Positions 8,649-17,906 are shown, numbered from the stretch's first letter. The stretch is 64,000 bases of DNA from Paraburkholderia tagetis (GCF_022213065.1 NZ_JAKLJA010000023.1:62001-126000); one strand, 5' to 3'. Notes: a model not told the origin generated them from the letters alone. Translations and numbers: made by a program.

Positions 8649-9928
8649 CAGTGCAAATTACCTTCTGGTTTCGAGTTTTGCTGCGCATTTAGAACGCGCA
8701 TCAATTCATCAGGTGCCTCATCGTCCTCGTCTTCCGAATCAATTTTTTTCGTGTAGAGACGATCGATACCCAATTGAGTAAATTCTGCTCTGACTGGTGC
8801 GTCCAAACAATTTTCTTCGTCAAAATAGGAAATCACTTGCGCCGCCTCGTGAAACGTTCCACAACAAACTACCTGGCCTCCTCCACGAGAGCAGGTAGTC
8901 TTAACTATAGTTACGCTATCCAGTGATTTTTTCTGGAATTTGTATGTAATGCGCGCATTTTCTGTGGTCTCGACTGAAACGCTAATTGGGAATTCCATTT
9001 TATGCCTCCCAAAAGGAATTTTTCGCACAAAAGCTTTCAGCGCCGCATCAAGAAATGCGCCCGTTTCAGCTTCACACCTTGTCATCGAGCTTACAAGCTT
9101 AGTGGTCCGGGCAACTTGGTCGAGGGTAACTCGCTCGTCGCACAACCCTGCGTCGACTGCTGCCCTATATCCGCTCAGTATATTTACCCAGTTATTCGAT
9201 AGAGCTTGCAGTTCTAACGGGCTTTGTCCTTCGAATAATTCCGTGCAGGCAATCGAATCATTCGATAATGTTGGCGGTTTAACCAAATCAAAATATGTCA
9301 AACTGATCGCCAGCATGCATAGACCAAACGCGACGAAAACAACGCCAGGTGGATATATGGCATAGCCATAGTTGACCGCATAATCGATCACGGCCAAACT
9401 GAAGAAGCACACGCCAGCCAGACAAAATCCAAACGCTATTCTGCGATTTCCAGTGGCGTAACGTCTACCGTCCGCAAAAAGCACCATCACCCTGATCGCT
9501 GCGACCACCGTTTGCGCAATGTGCAAAAAAAGCAAAGGCCCGGCTTTAGGGTATTCACCAAAGAAATATTTATGTGTCCCGTATATAACGGTATTCGTGA
9601 CAAGCAGAAGCGCCAATAAACCGAAACTAAACGCATAACAAAGCCAGACCGCTACCCTCTCACGTTTCCGCTCGGTTACCTCAACAGCAAAATGATAAAA
9701 TGTTGCTGGGATAAATAGAATGAATGCGTAACCTGTTTTTGCAATAAAAACCGATATGTCTAGTGAACCAGAGACGAAGAGAAACACCCATGCGCACTGC
9801 CAAGCAAAAGTGGCAAGGCTTAACAGGAGAAATGGAAGACAAATACGCATGGGCTTTCCAACTGCAACAACGTACAGCCCATAGGATAAAAAAATGGAGG
9901 AAACAATTGCAGGCAGCGCAGCGTACAC
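8648..9928 (-). CDS. Multi-pass (7TM-type) membrane sensor without kinase domain
   Basis: This 426-residue protein has about seven hydrophobic helices in residues 1-220 (for example AALPAIVSSIFLSYGLYVVA at the start and VVFVAFGLCMLAISLTYFDL at the end). This resembles the 7TM region found at the N-terminus of some histidine kinases. The cytoplasmic part (about 225-426) has no H-box, N-box or other catalytic motif that I can see, and ends in an acidic tail (DSEDEDDEAPDELM). As first gene of a coupled operon with a diguanylate cyclase and a LuxR regulator, it probably senses a membrane-associated signal and passes it on by contact. The family and ligand are unknown. Confidence 0.7.
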   Translation of the reverse strand: MYAALPAIVSSIFLSYGLYVVAVGKPMRICLPFLLLSLATFAWQCAWVFLFVSGSLDISVFIAKTGYAFILFIPATFYHFAVEVTERKRERVAVWLCYAFSFGLLALLLVTNTVIYGTHKYFFGEYPKAGPLLFLHIAQTVVAAIRVMVLFADGRRYATGNRRIAFGFCLAGVCFFSLAVIDYAVNYGYAIYPPGVVFVAFGLCMLAISLTYFDLVKPPTLSNDSIACTELFEGQSPLELQALSNNWVNILSGYRAAVDAGLCDERVTLDQVARTTKLVSSMTRCEAETGAFLDAALKAFVRKIPFGRHKMEFPISVSVETTENARITYKFQKKSLDSVTIVKTTCSRGGGQVVCCGTFHEAAQVISYFDEENCLDAPVRAEFTQLGIDRLYTKKIDSEDEDDEAPDELMRVLNAQQNSKPEGNLH

Positions 9929-10229
9929 GGTTCTCGCTTATGCATATTTGCTGTGATGGCCCTTTAGACTGCCAACGGCGTAATCTCATGTCAATCGATT
10001 CGAACAAAATTTAACATTTATTTAACCCATTTTGCATAGGTATTAAATGCCGAAACTTTTTCAGACGAGAAAATATTGCCGCCATTAATAGATGTGGCAC
10101 CGCGTAGACCAGGTTGGCATTGCTATTTGAATCGGAGCGTTTACACACACATTGCGTGCGGCCTGTTTCATTCGATATTCGTAGACCACAATGAAACTGT
10201 CACCGGTGCGACAATAATTGTTCAGTGCG
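9929..10229. other. AT-rich upstream region of the signalling operon
   Basis: About 300 bases without a supported gene. The stretch near 10000-10070 is AT-rich (aaaatttaacatttatttaa) and is the likely promoter region of the leftward sensor-GGDEF-luxR operon. A 63-codon leftward frame at 10085-10276 has no supporting features. Confidence 0.4.
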
Positions 10230-10272
10230 CCATCTCTTACAACGAGGTCTAGCAAACCACGTTGTTCCCGAA

Positions 10273-10562
10273 TCATGGCCTGTCCACGGAACGCGAATAG
10301 GACGCGAAGTCACCGGCGCTGGCGAAACGCTCGATGGTCCGGTTTCCAACAAAATGACCGTGGCAAGGGTGTGGCCAATAGGCACAGTCGCCAGCAGGGC
10401 GTAATCCGGGTTCGGTGCAACCTTTCCTGAAGACGCATTTCCGCGATCTCGATCTGGAGAGCGAGCGTCGCGGCGACCGCCACGTTTTCACGAATCGCGA
10501 GCGCCACGTCGTCTTGCAGATGTGCCTGATCGATGCCGATCTGCGTGACCCGTTCATGGCGC
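10273..10562 (-). pseudogene. IS110-family transposase remnant
   Basis: Pieces of an IS110-type transposase C-terminal half are spread over shifted frames. Reading leftward: IGIDQAHLQDDVALAIRENV and a helical part ending in RLQERLHR; then ALLATVPIGHTLATVILLET; then, in another frame, TIERFASAGDFASYSRSVDR. The order and wording match the conserved IS110 stretch (LL..PGIG..LA..ILLETG.I.RF.S..DF.SY.R.V). At least two frame changes and the missing catalytic N-terminus and C-terminal end show that it is dead. It lies beside another remnant (10630-11190), marking decayed mobile DNA next to the replication region. Confidence 0.65.
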
Positions 10563-10629
10563 TCTCCTCTACCTTGGACCGAACTACCTGTCGTAGAACG
10601 GGCGCTGGGATCGGGCTGGCCATTTCATT

Positions 10630-11190
10630 GTGTCCCACACCCCAGAATGTCTGTGTCCAGCAAATAACTTCTGGATTGGACCGGAAGCCAATGAAGTGCG
10701 CGAACTGCTCCGACGGGGCAAACTCAGCGGCGCCAAGGCCGCGCAGATACTGGGCCTCGGTACCGGGGGCGACGCGGCCATTCCCTATGCGAGCTGGGCC
10801 ATCCTGTGCGAGGTCGCCAGCCTTGGCCGCATCTGGCAGGCGGCCGGTGGTTCACCGCTCGCCGATGCTCCGCCGTCTTCAAGTGGGCCCCCCTCGCCCG
10901 ACGAGCTCGCGGATGCATTTGGACGGGCCGAGGAATTCATCGAACGAATCTGGACCGGTCAGGACGCCGCTTCGGTAGCCACCATCGGCAATTGTCGCGA
11001 TTCACTCGTGCGGATGAAACAGGCCCAGCATGCCATGTCCACACGCGAGCAGACAGCCGGGTTCGATCACGTCCGGTTGCAGTGCGTCGCAATCGTCGGC
11101 GGTTGTCGCCAGCGGCTACCTCTGTCTGGAATAACGCGACGACAGCTAATACTGGCCAAGGGGAGATGCATGAACAGGTCTACAAGGTGA
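10630..11190 (+). CDS. Possible TraJ/XRE-like regulator, apparently damaged
   Basis: This is a frame of 186 codons. Its first 75 residues look like small conjugation or phage regulators: NFWIGPEANEVRELLRRGKL, then SGAKAAQILGLGTGGDAAIP and YASWAILCEVASLGRIW. In that type the stretch between the first helices and the PYASW motif should contain a recognition helix with an R.W motif. Here LGLGT runs directly into GGDAAIPYASW, so about ten residues seem deleted. The rest of the frame (after about residue 80) has no pattern I recognise and may be non-coding drift. It is probably a decayed gene; a functional short protein cannot be excluded. Confidence 0.4.
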   Translation: MSHTPECLCPANNFWIGPEANEVRELLRRGKLSGAKAAQILGLGTGGDAAIPYASWAILCEVASLGRIWQAAGGSPLADAPPSSSGPPSPDELADAFGRAEEFIERIWTGQDAASVATIGNCRDSLVRMKQAQHAMSTREQTAGFDHVRLQCVAIVGGCRQRLPLSGITRRQLILAKGRCMNRSTR

Positions 11191-11221
11191 AGGCGTAACC
11201 GGTGGTCGGCCTCCGCCTCGC

Positions 11222-12628
11222 TCACTTCGGGTGCGCGTCGATTACCTTCTTCATGCGCGAACACACGTGTGTGCAGAAAGTCTCAGCGAGCTGCCGGTTT
11301 GCCGTGAGGATGTTCTCAGTCGTGAGCGACTCACGCGAGACGCCAACCCTGGCCATTTGCCGCTGGTGCAGCAGACCCGTCACAAACGTGTGCAGTAGTT
11401 CTTTTCGGATATGGGCGTCCGCCGCCTCATAGAACTCCCTGCCGGCGTCAGCCTCCGAACGGACTTTGGCGGCAGCAATTTCGGCTTGGGCTTTCTCAGC
11501 CTCTCGTCGCTGCGACTCTGCGTTTTGACGGGCGCGTGCTTCCTCCTGCGAATGCTGGGACTGTTGCGATTGAACAGCCAACATCTTCTTTTCGGCGCCA
11601 CCAATGCGGTAGTTCCCTTCGAGCGACTTGAAGAGATAGCCCTTGGGGCTGATGGTGACCTTTCCCTGCGTCAACCTGGTCTGCGTGTATTCGATGGCCT
11701 GCACAAGGCGTTCATCCGTCCAGGTGTGCCGATTATTTGCGAGGCGCAGAAAGTCCAGCTCATCAAACGCAAACTCGTTATGAAGCACGAGGTACATTTC
11801 ATCCGGAATGCCTGCGCGCGCGGCATCAGCGCCCTGTTTCTTCGTGAACCGGAAGCGCAGCTTCATCTTGTCCGCGGACACGCGCGCGGCGTTCGCTTCC
11901 CAGCTAACCTCAAAATCCGACTCTTCGTTGAGCTGCTGCACGGCAGGCTCAAGGAAATGCTTACGGAACTCCTTGAAGACCCTACGCGATACGCCGACCT
12001 TTCCTGGCCATTCGAGAACGTCTTCGTACGCGAACCACTCGGTTACGCCATGGCCCTCGCATGGAATGAGGCGATCATAGACTGCGCGCGCGAGCGATAG
12101 CGTAAACTTCGCAGCATCGCGCAAGCTGAGCCAATGAGCCTTGTACGGGCTAATGAGATATCGAATCACCCGCCCTGAGAGCAGGATGCACACCACGTTT
12201 CTCTCGATGTAACAATCGCCAAGCAGACTTATCGTGCCCCACGAGTCCTTCTCGGTCAGTTCCTCGATTGAGGGGGCTGTCATGATTTCAACGCGGGCCT
12301 TCGCGGCGGCACGCATCTGGGTGACGAGATGGCTGTGGTTGCGACTGTCGTAGCGCATCAGCCACTTGAAGTAGTTGATGTCCTCGGAAAACGTGTAGAC
12401 CTTGTCGTCGATGAGTTCGTCAGGCGCCTTCGATGCGACGATGAAGTATGCGGCGTCGAGCACGCGCCGCGCGGCGATACCAAGTCCGCCGACACGGGTG
12501 AAGATGTTGTTTCGGAGATACCCAATGTCCCTGTCTGCCTGGTCTATCCGCGCGTCTTTCCCGGACATGTCGTCGTAGATGTCCAAGGCAAGTTGATGCG
12601 GCGTGGCGGGAAGCGTCGGGTTTTCCAT
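11222..12628 (-). CDS. rep: Plasmid replication initiator (Rep_3/RepB type)
   Basis: This 468-residue initiator lies beside an iteron array, with parAB just beyond, so it binds the iterons and opens the origin. The chain has the two winged-helix halves expected of Rep_3-type proteins (residues about 80-330, with YLISPYKAHWLSLRDAAKFT, then GVSRRVFKEFRKHFLEPAV and ELDFLRLANNRHTWTDERLV). Then follows a Gln/Glu/Ala-rich coiled coil (about 345-400) and a helical tail. The tail makes it longer than the smallest members of the type. It is transcribed away from the iterons, so autoregulation by Rep binding upstream is likely. Confidence 0.8.
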   Translation of the reverse strand: MENPTLPATPHQLALDIYDDMSGKDARIDQADRDIGYLRNNIFTRVGGLGIAARRVLDAAYFIVASKAPDELIDDKVYTFSEDINYFKWLMRYDSRNHSHLVTQMRAAAKARVEIMTAPSIEELTEKDSWGTISLLGDCYIERNVVCILLSGRVIRYLISPYKAHWLSLRDAAKFTLSLARAVYDRLIPCEGHGVTEWFAYEDVLEWPGKVGVSRRVFKEFRKHFLEPAVQQLNEESDFEVSWEANAARVSADKMKLRFRFTKKQGADAARAGIPDEMYLVLHNEFAFDELDFLRLANNRHTWTDERLVQAIEYTQTRLTQGKVTISPKGYLFKSLEGNYRIGGAEKKMLAVQSQQSQHSQEEARARQNAESQRREAEKAQAEIAAAKVRSEADAGREFYEAADAHIRKELLHTFVTGLLHQRQMARVGVSRESLTTENILTANRQLAETFCTHVCSRMKKVIDAHPK

Positions 12629-13308
12629 TCGTTCTTTCGGCTCAATGCCGGCACTCTATCAGCCAAGCAGCGGCTGTCAACACAAAAACCGCCCCTAATA
12701 TTCGGCACTTTCACGCACAAAAAGCACCCCTTACCTTCTAGCTGACAGCCCAAAAACCGCCCGCCGTTCTCACAATTTCCGCCCATCCAAACCCAATTCC
12801 TGCCAGCTACGTCACAAAAAGCGTCCCGGTCTTCACAAAAACCGTCTCTATCCACAGGCTTTTGCTTTGATAAGAAAGGCTTTTCTCGTTCCTGTTTGTA
12901 GGTTTGCCGGTTTATGTTTACAAAAAACAGACAGGCATAAGCCCCATCAACGCGAAAATTCTCGCCATAAAATAAAGGTCGCATCACCGCAACCATTTGA
13001 TTTAAATGAATAAATTAGCCCGATGAACGGCACACACAAAAAACAACTCGGGGGCGGTTTTTGTGCTGACAACTTTCTCGCTCGGTCTTGGCGAAACGTG
13101 AATGGGTCATCGCGCGCAGTGGCTTCATCCAAGGTTTCCCGCCAGTGACGCGTGCTACGTCTCATCGCGAACACGCGATTTAGACGTGAAATCAATCAAC
13201 TGGCGCAGAATCTTGATGTTTCAGCTAAAAAATTAGGCTCAATACAACCCTGTTTACACATAATGATGTATTCTGCGCTTTATCGTCAAAAACACGGAGA
13301 AGTGCAGA
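12629..13308. other. Origin region between rep and parA
   Basis: This 680-base non-coding region holds the iterons, a near-match DnaA box and an AT-rich segment (about 12865-13010), and therefore most likely oriV. It must also carry the divergent promoters for rep (leftward) and parA (rightward). Leftward frames overlapping it encode only translations of the repeats and are not genes. Confidence 0.75.
12681..13065 (+). repeat. Iterons of the replication origin (oriV)
   Basis: Five direct copies of a motif near CACAAAAACCGCCCC lie at 12681-12695, 12716-12730 (CACAAAAAGCACCCC), 12749-12763 (CCCAAAAACCGCCCG), 12813-12827 (CACAAAAAGCGTCCC) and 12834-12848 (CACAAAAACCGTCTC). A sixth, almost perfect copy at 13051-13065 is inverted (GGGGCGGTTTTTGTG). 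The better copies extend upstream with CTGNCA. An AT-rich stretch follows (about 12865-13010), and CTATCCACA at 12848-12856 is one base from a DnaA box. The array sits directly upstream of rep, as in iteron plasmids, where Rep binding both starts replication and limits copy number. Confidence 0.85.
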
Positions 13309-14523
13309 ATGGATGCAGTGGCTACCGCCCTCCCTATTGAAAGCCGTCGCACGACGCTTCGCGAGGTTGCAGAGTTCGCCGAAAAACTCGCACCGTTCGC
13401 GGACAACCTGCGCGAACAGATTCTCGCGCCGCGGCCGCGCAAGACTGCTCCCATATTTACTATCAGCGAACTGGCAGACATGTGCAATCTGTCGCGCCAG
13501 CAGATTCAGTATCTGGTGACGAAGTCGGACCAGGGGCTTCCGTCGGGCACGCTCAACGGCACCGGTCGCAGCCGGACGTTCACGCTTGCCGAAGTGCGCA
13601 CGTGGGTGAAGATGGCCTCGGACATCTATCAAACGCGACTTGCCGAACCGGACAGCAATTTTCGAGGGCGGGTGCTGACGACGGCTCAGCTGAAGGGAGG
13701 TTCTGCGAAAACCACGACGACCGTCTGTCTCGGACAAGCCTTGTCGCTGCTCGGGCGCAAAGTGCTCATCATCGACCTGGACCCGCAGGCTTCTGCTTCG
13801 GAATTGTGCGGGCTGTATGCAGAGAAGGAAATCAGCGGTGAGGACACCGTCCTCCCCTACATCTATGACCAGTCCATCGAAGGCGGGCTGAGTTCGAAGG
13901 TGCAAAGCACATATTGGGATGGCCTAGACATCATTCCGGGGCACACGTTTTTGTATGGCGCTGAGTTTCTGTTGCCGGCCCGGCAGAAGACGATGAAGGG
14001 TTTTCGGTTCTGGTCGGTGCTTCGTGAAGGCCTCGAGCCGCTGCGTTCGCAATACGACTACATCCTGATGGATACCTCGCCGTCGCTGTCGTATATGAAC
14101 CTCAACGCATTGCTCGCCGCGGACGCACTCGTGATGCCGATGGTTCCGGAGAACCTGGACTTCATCAGCTCGATGGCGTTCTGGCGTCTCTTTTCAGAAG
14201 TCGCGGGAGACTTTCTCGCGTACGAGGAAGACAAGGTCTATGAGTTCATCTCCATCCTTCTTTCCAAGGTGGATTACGGCAAGACTTCATCGGCCCCGGT
14301 GGTTCGGCAATGGGCTCAGACAGCTTACGGGAAATGGTTGGACCCGTTCGAAATTCCGGCAAGCTCAGTGATGAGTGGTGGGGCCCTCTCGTTCTCCACG
14401 GCACTGGATATCACGAATACGCATTCGACCGCTAAGTCGCTTCAGCGGGTGAAGCAACCATTGATGCTGTACGCGCGTTGGCTTGACGACATGTTCGTCA
14501 AGAATTGGAAGGGGGAGGCATGA
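13309..14523 (+). CDS. parA: ParA partition ATPase (type Ia)
   Basis: This 404-residue Walker-type ATPase drives plasmid segregation by forming a nucleoid-bound gradient with ParB. The N-terminus (about 48-72, FTISELADMCNLSRQQIQYL) is a helix-turn-helix typical of type Ia ParA proteins that also repress their own operon. The deviant Walker A KGGSAKTTT is at residues 129-137, and IIDLDPQASAS and YDYILMDTSPSLSYMNLNAL supply the A' and B motifs. Length agrees with type Ia. Its stop overlaps the parB start (ATGA). It is transcribed away from oriV, so an operator is likely just upstream. Confidence 0.95.
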   Translation: MDAVATALPIESRRTTLREVAEFAEKLAPFADNLREQILAPRPRKTAPIFTISELADMCNLSRQQIQYLVTKSDQGLPSGTLNGTGRSRTFTLAEVRTWVKMASDIYQTRLAEPDSNFRGRVLTTAQLKGGSAKTTTTVCLGQALSLLGRKVLIIDLDPQASASELCGLYAEKEISGEDTVLPYIYDQSIEGGLSSKVQSTYWDGLDIIPGHTFLYGAEFLLPARQKTMKGFRFWSVLREGLEPLRSQYDYILMDTSPSLSYMNLNALLAADALVMPMVPENLDFISSMAFWRLFSEVAGDFLAYEEDKVYEFISILLSKVDYGKTSSAPVVRQWAQTAYGKWLDPFEIPASSVMSGGALSFSTALDITNTHSTAKSLQRVKQPLMLYARWLDDMFVKNWKGEA

Positions 14524-15500
14524 GCAATATACGCGAGCAGCTATTGGCCAAGACTGCAGGCCTGGCGTCGCCGGCGGAGATGACGCCGGTGAGGAAGGAT
14601 GCTGATAAGGGTACTCGCAGTCCGCAAACCATGCCGGGACTTACCAGCGCCTTGACGGCCGCGCAGATCCGTATCCAGGAGCTTGAGGATAAAGGAGTAG
14701 GGACCGACTTGCGGGTCAACGAGATTTCGCCGAACCCATGGCAACCCCGCCGCGAATTCAATGAGTCGAAGCTGCATGAATTGGCTCGCTCGATTGAAGA
14801 GACCGGGCTACTGCAATCGGTGCTAGTGCGTCGAGTGGGCGATGACGCCTACCAACTGGTAGCCGGTGAGAGGCGTTGGCGTGCACATAAGCTCCTGAAT
14901 CGGGAGACCATCAAGAGTGTGGTCATTGATTGCACTGACCAGGATATGGCCGCGCTCGCGCTCGTCGAGAACGTGACACGGGACGACCTCTCCGATTACG
15001 AGATTGCGTTGTCGGTCCGCCGCGCGGAGAGTGAGTTTCCCAATAAGACACGTCTCGCCAAGACGATGGGCATTTCCAGAAATGAACTCTACCGATACCT
15101 TGCCTTCGATGAGCTTCCTGACTTCGTTAAGCGTGACTTGGACCTGAGGCCGACGCTCTTGCAATCAAATCAGGCACAGGAGATTGTGAGCGCGTTGAAG
15201 AAGACTGGGGATGCCGGCGTGAAGGCGCTAACGGAGTTGTGGCCGCAGGTAGTGGCGGGTGACCTCCTTGAGTCCAAGGTCGCGCCTGCGATTCTCGCTG
15301 CAGCGACTCGCGGGGTGTCGACTCGTGACGTGGCGGGCCGGAGCATTCTCAAGATTTTCTCTGGGAATGTTCAAGCGGGCAGCATCACGAAAGATGTCGC
15401 GGGGCTGACATTTAAGTTCAAGGCCGGTGTAATTTCCGAAGAGCAGGAGCGCGCGCTCAGAGAGACAGTCGCGAAGATGTTCTCGGTTCAGCCGGAGTAA
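14520..15500 (+). CDS. parB: ParB centromere-binding protein
   Basis: This 326-residue protein binds parS and stimulates ParA. The N-terminal CTPase domain shows PWQPRREFNESKLHELARSI and the GERRWRAHKLL box. The central helix-turn-helix reads NKTRLAKTMGISRNELYRYL. The last 60 residues resemble the dimerisation part. The ATG at 14520 overlaps the parA stop and is preceded by GGGGGAGG. The frame extends five codons upstream, but the site and overlap favour this start. A terminator and three parS-like palindromes follow directly. Confidence 0.95.
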   Translation: MSNIREQLLAKTAGLASPAEMTPVRKDADKGTRSPQTMPGLTSALTAAQIRIQELEDKGVGTDLRVNEISPNPWQPRREFNESKLHELARSIEETGLLQSVLVRRVGDDAYQLVAGERRWRAHKLLNRETIKSVVIDCTDQDMAALALVENVTRDDLSDYEIALSVRRAESEFPNKTRLAKTMGISRNELYRYLAFDELPDFVKRDLDLRPTLLQSNQAQEIVSALKKTGDAGVKALTELWPQVVAGDLLESKVAPAILAAATRGVSTRDVAGRSILKIFSGNVQAGSITKDVAGLTFKFKAGVISEEQERALRETVAKMFSVQPE

Positions 15501-15524
15501 GGTCTGTAAGACTAAGATAAACAG

Positions 15525-15549
15525 CCTCGCAATTCGCGGGGCTTTTTTA
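15525..15549 (+). terminator. Rho-independent terminator of parAB
   Basis: CCTCGC and GCGGGG pair around an AATTC loop and are followed by CTTTTTTA. It lies 24 bases after the parB stop, on the coding strand of parAB. Confidence 0.75.
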
Positions 15550-15580
15550 TCGCGGCGCCGATTTCATCATGACCGCGTGA

Positions 15581-15775
15581 GTGTTCGGACCCGAACACTT
15601 TTGTTCGTGGAGAGCGGAGGTGCTCGGAGGCTTTGCTCCTTGTCAACCGGCGGAGGAAATCGGTTGGACGGCAAGGTGTTCGGATCCGAACACTTTTGCG
15701 CGACGAGCTGCGTGGAGTGGGTTCCACATCGACTAGCAAGGGGCTCTGGGCGGCAAGGTGTTCGGAGCCGAACAC
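15581..15775 (+). repeat. Three parS-like palindromes
   Basis: Three copies of the perfect palindrome GTGTTCGGNNCCGAACAC lie at 15581-15598 (centre AC), 15676-15693 (centre AT) and 15758-15775 (centre AG). They are 95 and 82 bases apart, about nine and eight helical turns. Position just downstream of parB and the ParB-type symmetry make them the likely centromere. The two right-hand copies share the leader GCAAG. Confidence 0.85.
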
Positions 15776-15997
15776 GTCTGCCAAAAAAGTGAACAGCCAG
15801 ACACGAGGTCTCACTGTTCGGGAGAGACATTCCTATTAATGGACGAAGCGGCGATAGAGCCGCTGAATCTGCTCGAAAGTGAAGGTCCATGACTCCTCCA
15901 GTAATCCCGCCATCCTGACTTCAGACCGAGTTTGAGACGGTCCTTCAAGGTCTGCACATCGGTTTGCGTGTTCATGGTTTGGTCCTGAAATATGCGC

Positions 15998-16363
15998 TCA
16001 TTGCTCAGATGGGCAAGTCTCCTGACTTGCCGCTTGATGCCTTAGTGACGTTTGATTCCATGGACGAGGTGCCTTAGCGCGACACACGAAGCTGACGCAA
16101 TCCCTTGAGAATGCCACGTTCTTGAGAACGCTCAGTACCTCAAGCTTCCAGCCTTCCAGCCGGTGGCAATGGACCTGGGTGCATTCATGTGCGAACCCAA
16201 GCCCTAAAGCACTGAGCCCAATCACGACGAATAGAACAGTTGAGTAGCCTAAGACGATGAGCCGTCCAGCCGGCTCCATCAATTGTTTCTTGATGTCTCC
16301 GTGGGATTCTCCTGCTCCGTTGTTTGAGCGAGCACCGGCCGCTTTTTTATTTGTTTTGGCCAT
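15998..16363 (-). CDS. Small membrane protein of unknown function
   Basis: This is a 121-residue protein. The N-terminus is hydrophilic and basic (MAKTNKKAAGARSNNGAGES), followed by one membrane helix (about 33-55, RLIVLGYSTVLFVVIGLSAL) and a Cys-containing C-terminal part (HECTQVHCHRLEGW, later DCVSFVCR). An AAGGA site about eight bases before the ATG supports translation. I do not recognise the family. It faces the partition genes and lies between the parS sites and decayed integrase DNA. The last 25 residues may be read-on after damage to an original stop. Confidence 0.5.
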   Translation of the reverse strand: MAKTNKKAAGARSNNGAGESHGDIKKQLMEPAGRLIVLGYSTVLFVVIGLSALGLGFAHECTQVHCHRLEGWKLEVLSVLKNVAFSRDCVSFVCRAKAPRPWNQTSLRHQAASQETCPSEQ

Positions 16364-16561
16364 GATTTTTCCTTGCTAGGTAAGACCCCTGTCCGAAGAC
16401 TGGCTTGCATGACGCGCACTGCTGCGCGAGGTGCCTCCGCACGCCCTTCGCCACACTTGGGCCACGTATGCAGTCGCGCGCAAGATGCCGCAGCATCGAG
16501 GAAGTCGCCAAGCTCTTCGGTGACGCCTCCTGATTTTCCCTTTGGGCGCCCCGGACCGTAG

Positions 16562-17906
16562 CTATACGGTCTTGCAATCAACCTGCTCGAGCTGCAGGCT
16601 CTCGTCTTCGGCGAGACGGAGCAGCGTGGACGTCAAAGGCGGGTACAGGGCCGCCGGCGCGAAGTCATCGCCCGTGTGGCTGCCGCCCTTGCTTAGATGC
16701 TTGTCCTTCGCGGCGGTCGTCGAAGGCACGACGATGGCTGAGGACAGCGCCATCGCACGATGACGCGTCGAAGTCGTGGTCACGGTCGGTCCAGTGAGCC
16801 TGCAAGGCGTCAATCACTCGCTCCGGAAAGACTACCGCGCACTATTTGTTCCCCTTGTCCAGGACAGCCAGCTCCCACAGCTGCGTCTTCCAGCCGCGGC
16901 GCTCAACCACCGGTCTGAGCTTGTCGTGTGCGGTGCTTGCCGCTTCCGCCCGGTGCACCCTGTCGGCAGCACGGCCGCGCGCCGCCCATATTGTGCATCG
17001 ACACCCGAGGGCTCCGGGGCAAAAGCGGTCAACCCAAGGGCGCGGCGGTGTAGCGCGCGCGTACCCGCTCGAAGATTTCTCGTCATTGGACAGCGTTGTT
17101 CCGAGATGGCCGGGCCGCGCCTTCTTGATGGCTCCTTTAGCGCGACGACGGGCAACGCTACCGTCAGCCAAGGATTGCCGCCGAGATGGCGAACGGCAGT
17201 CAGTCACTCGAACCGGCCACGCAGCACGAGCACAGGATATCGTTGGGTGTCAGCCGGGAGCGGGCCGGCAAACGGGCGCTAGCCTGACGAGACGCGACGT
17301 GCTTTGGACATGCCCACCCGGTCAAGCGACGGGGTGGCGAGGAAGTCCTTGTAGCGCTCGCACTCGTCGGCGCTCACGCCAGACGTGGCCTTGCGCTCGA
17401 TACATACGCACCGCAGGAGGAAGCGTTCCAGTTCCCTCTGATAGCGGCTTTCGGTCCGCTCGAGGTCGCGATAGCGGCGCAGGTAGGCCCGGATGGTATC
17501 AAGGTCATGCCAAACGGCAATGGGACAGAAGCCCCGTGCAGTTGGGCCGCTCGCGCCCGTTCAGGTTTCACGATGCCGCACCTGTGTCCTGAGGGCACTC
17601 AGATATCTTGCGGACCGAGGCCGACGAGCATCAAGTCTACGCGCGGCCTTCCCGGTTTGACCTTGATCGGGTCCCCAGTGTCGCAGCATTCATCTTCGGC
17701 CACTTCTTCTCGATGGCGCCCGCCTCAGAGGCGCCGATGAGTTGCACGGGCACAAACCAGTTTGGTCCGTCCTGCTCGATGTAGGCCTTGAATAGCGACG
17801 ATGCACCATAACCGGCACTGCTCTGCCACCGTGCCTTGTCCGCCCGGGCAGAATACACCGGTGACAGCGGCCCGCCGGGCACCCCGCCGCCTTCATAACA
17901 TCGCAT
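16562..17906 (-). pseudogene. Tyrosine recombinase/integrase, multiply frameshifted
   Basis: Reading leftward, pieces of one large integrase appear in successive frames. First comes an N-terminal domain at 17906-17640 (SLFKAYIEQDGPNWFVPVQL and then IGASEAGAIEKKWP). Then follows a SAM-like core-binding part around 17500-17200 (the frames give TIRAYLRRYRDLERTESRYQ, then RELERFLLRC, YKDFLATPSPDW and QRYPVLVLRGRFEW). The C-terminal region at 16800-16562 reads KDKHLSKGGSHTGDDFAP and LLRLAEDESLQLEQ. No frame stays open through the catalytic domain. The order matches large Burkholderia-type phage integrases, and several frame changes make it non-functional. Confidence 0.6.

Noticed and set aside
12681..13065. 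CRISPR-like array
   Set aside because: The repeats are short, degenerate and irregularly spaced beside rep, which fits iterons; no spacers of constant size and no cas genes are present.
12544..13195. Leftward frames of 150 and 82 codons in the origin
   Set aside because: They translate through the iterons and the AT-rich region; the repeats, not a protein, explain the open frame.
15512..15890. Frames through the parS region
   Set aside because: The palindromes cause repeated peptides on both strands; there is no start signal or motif.
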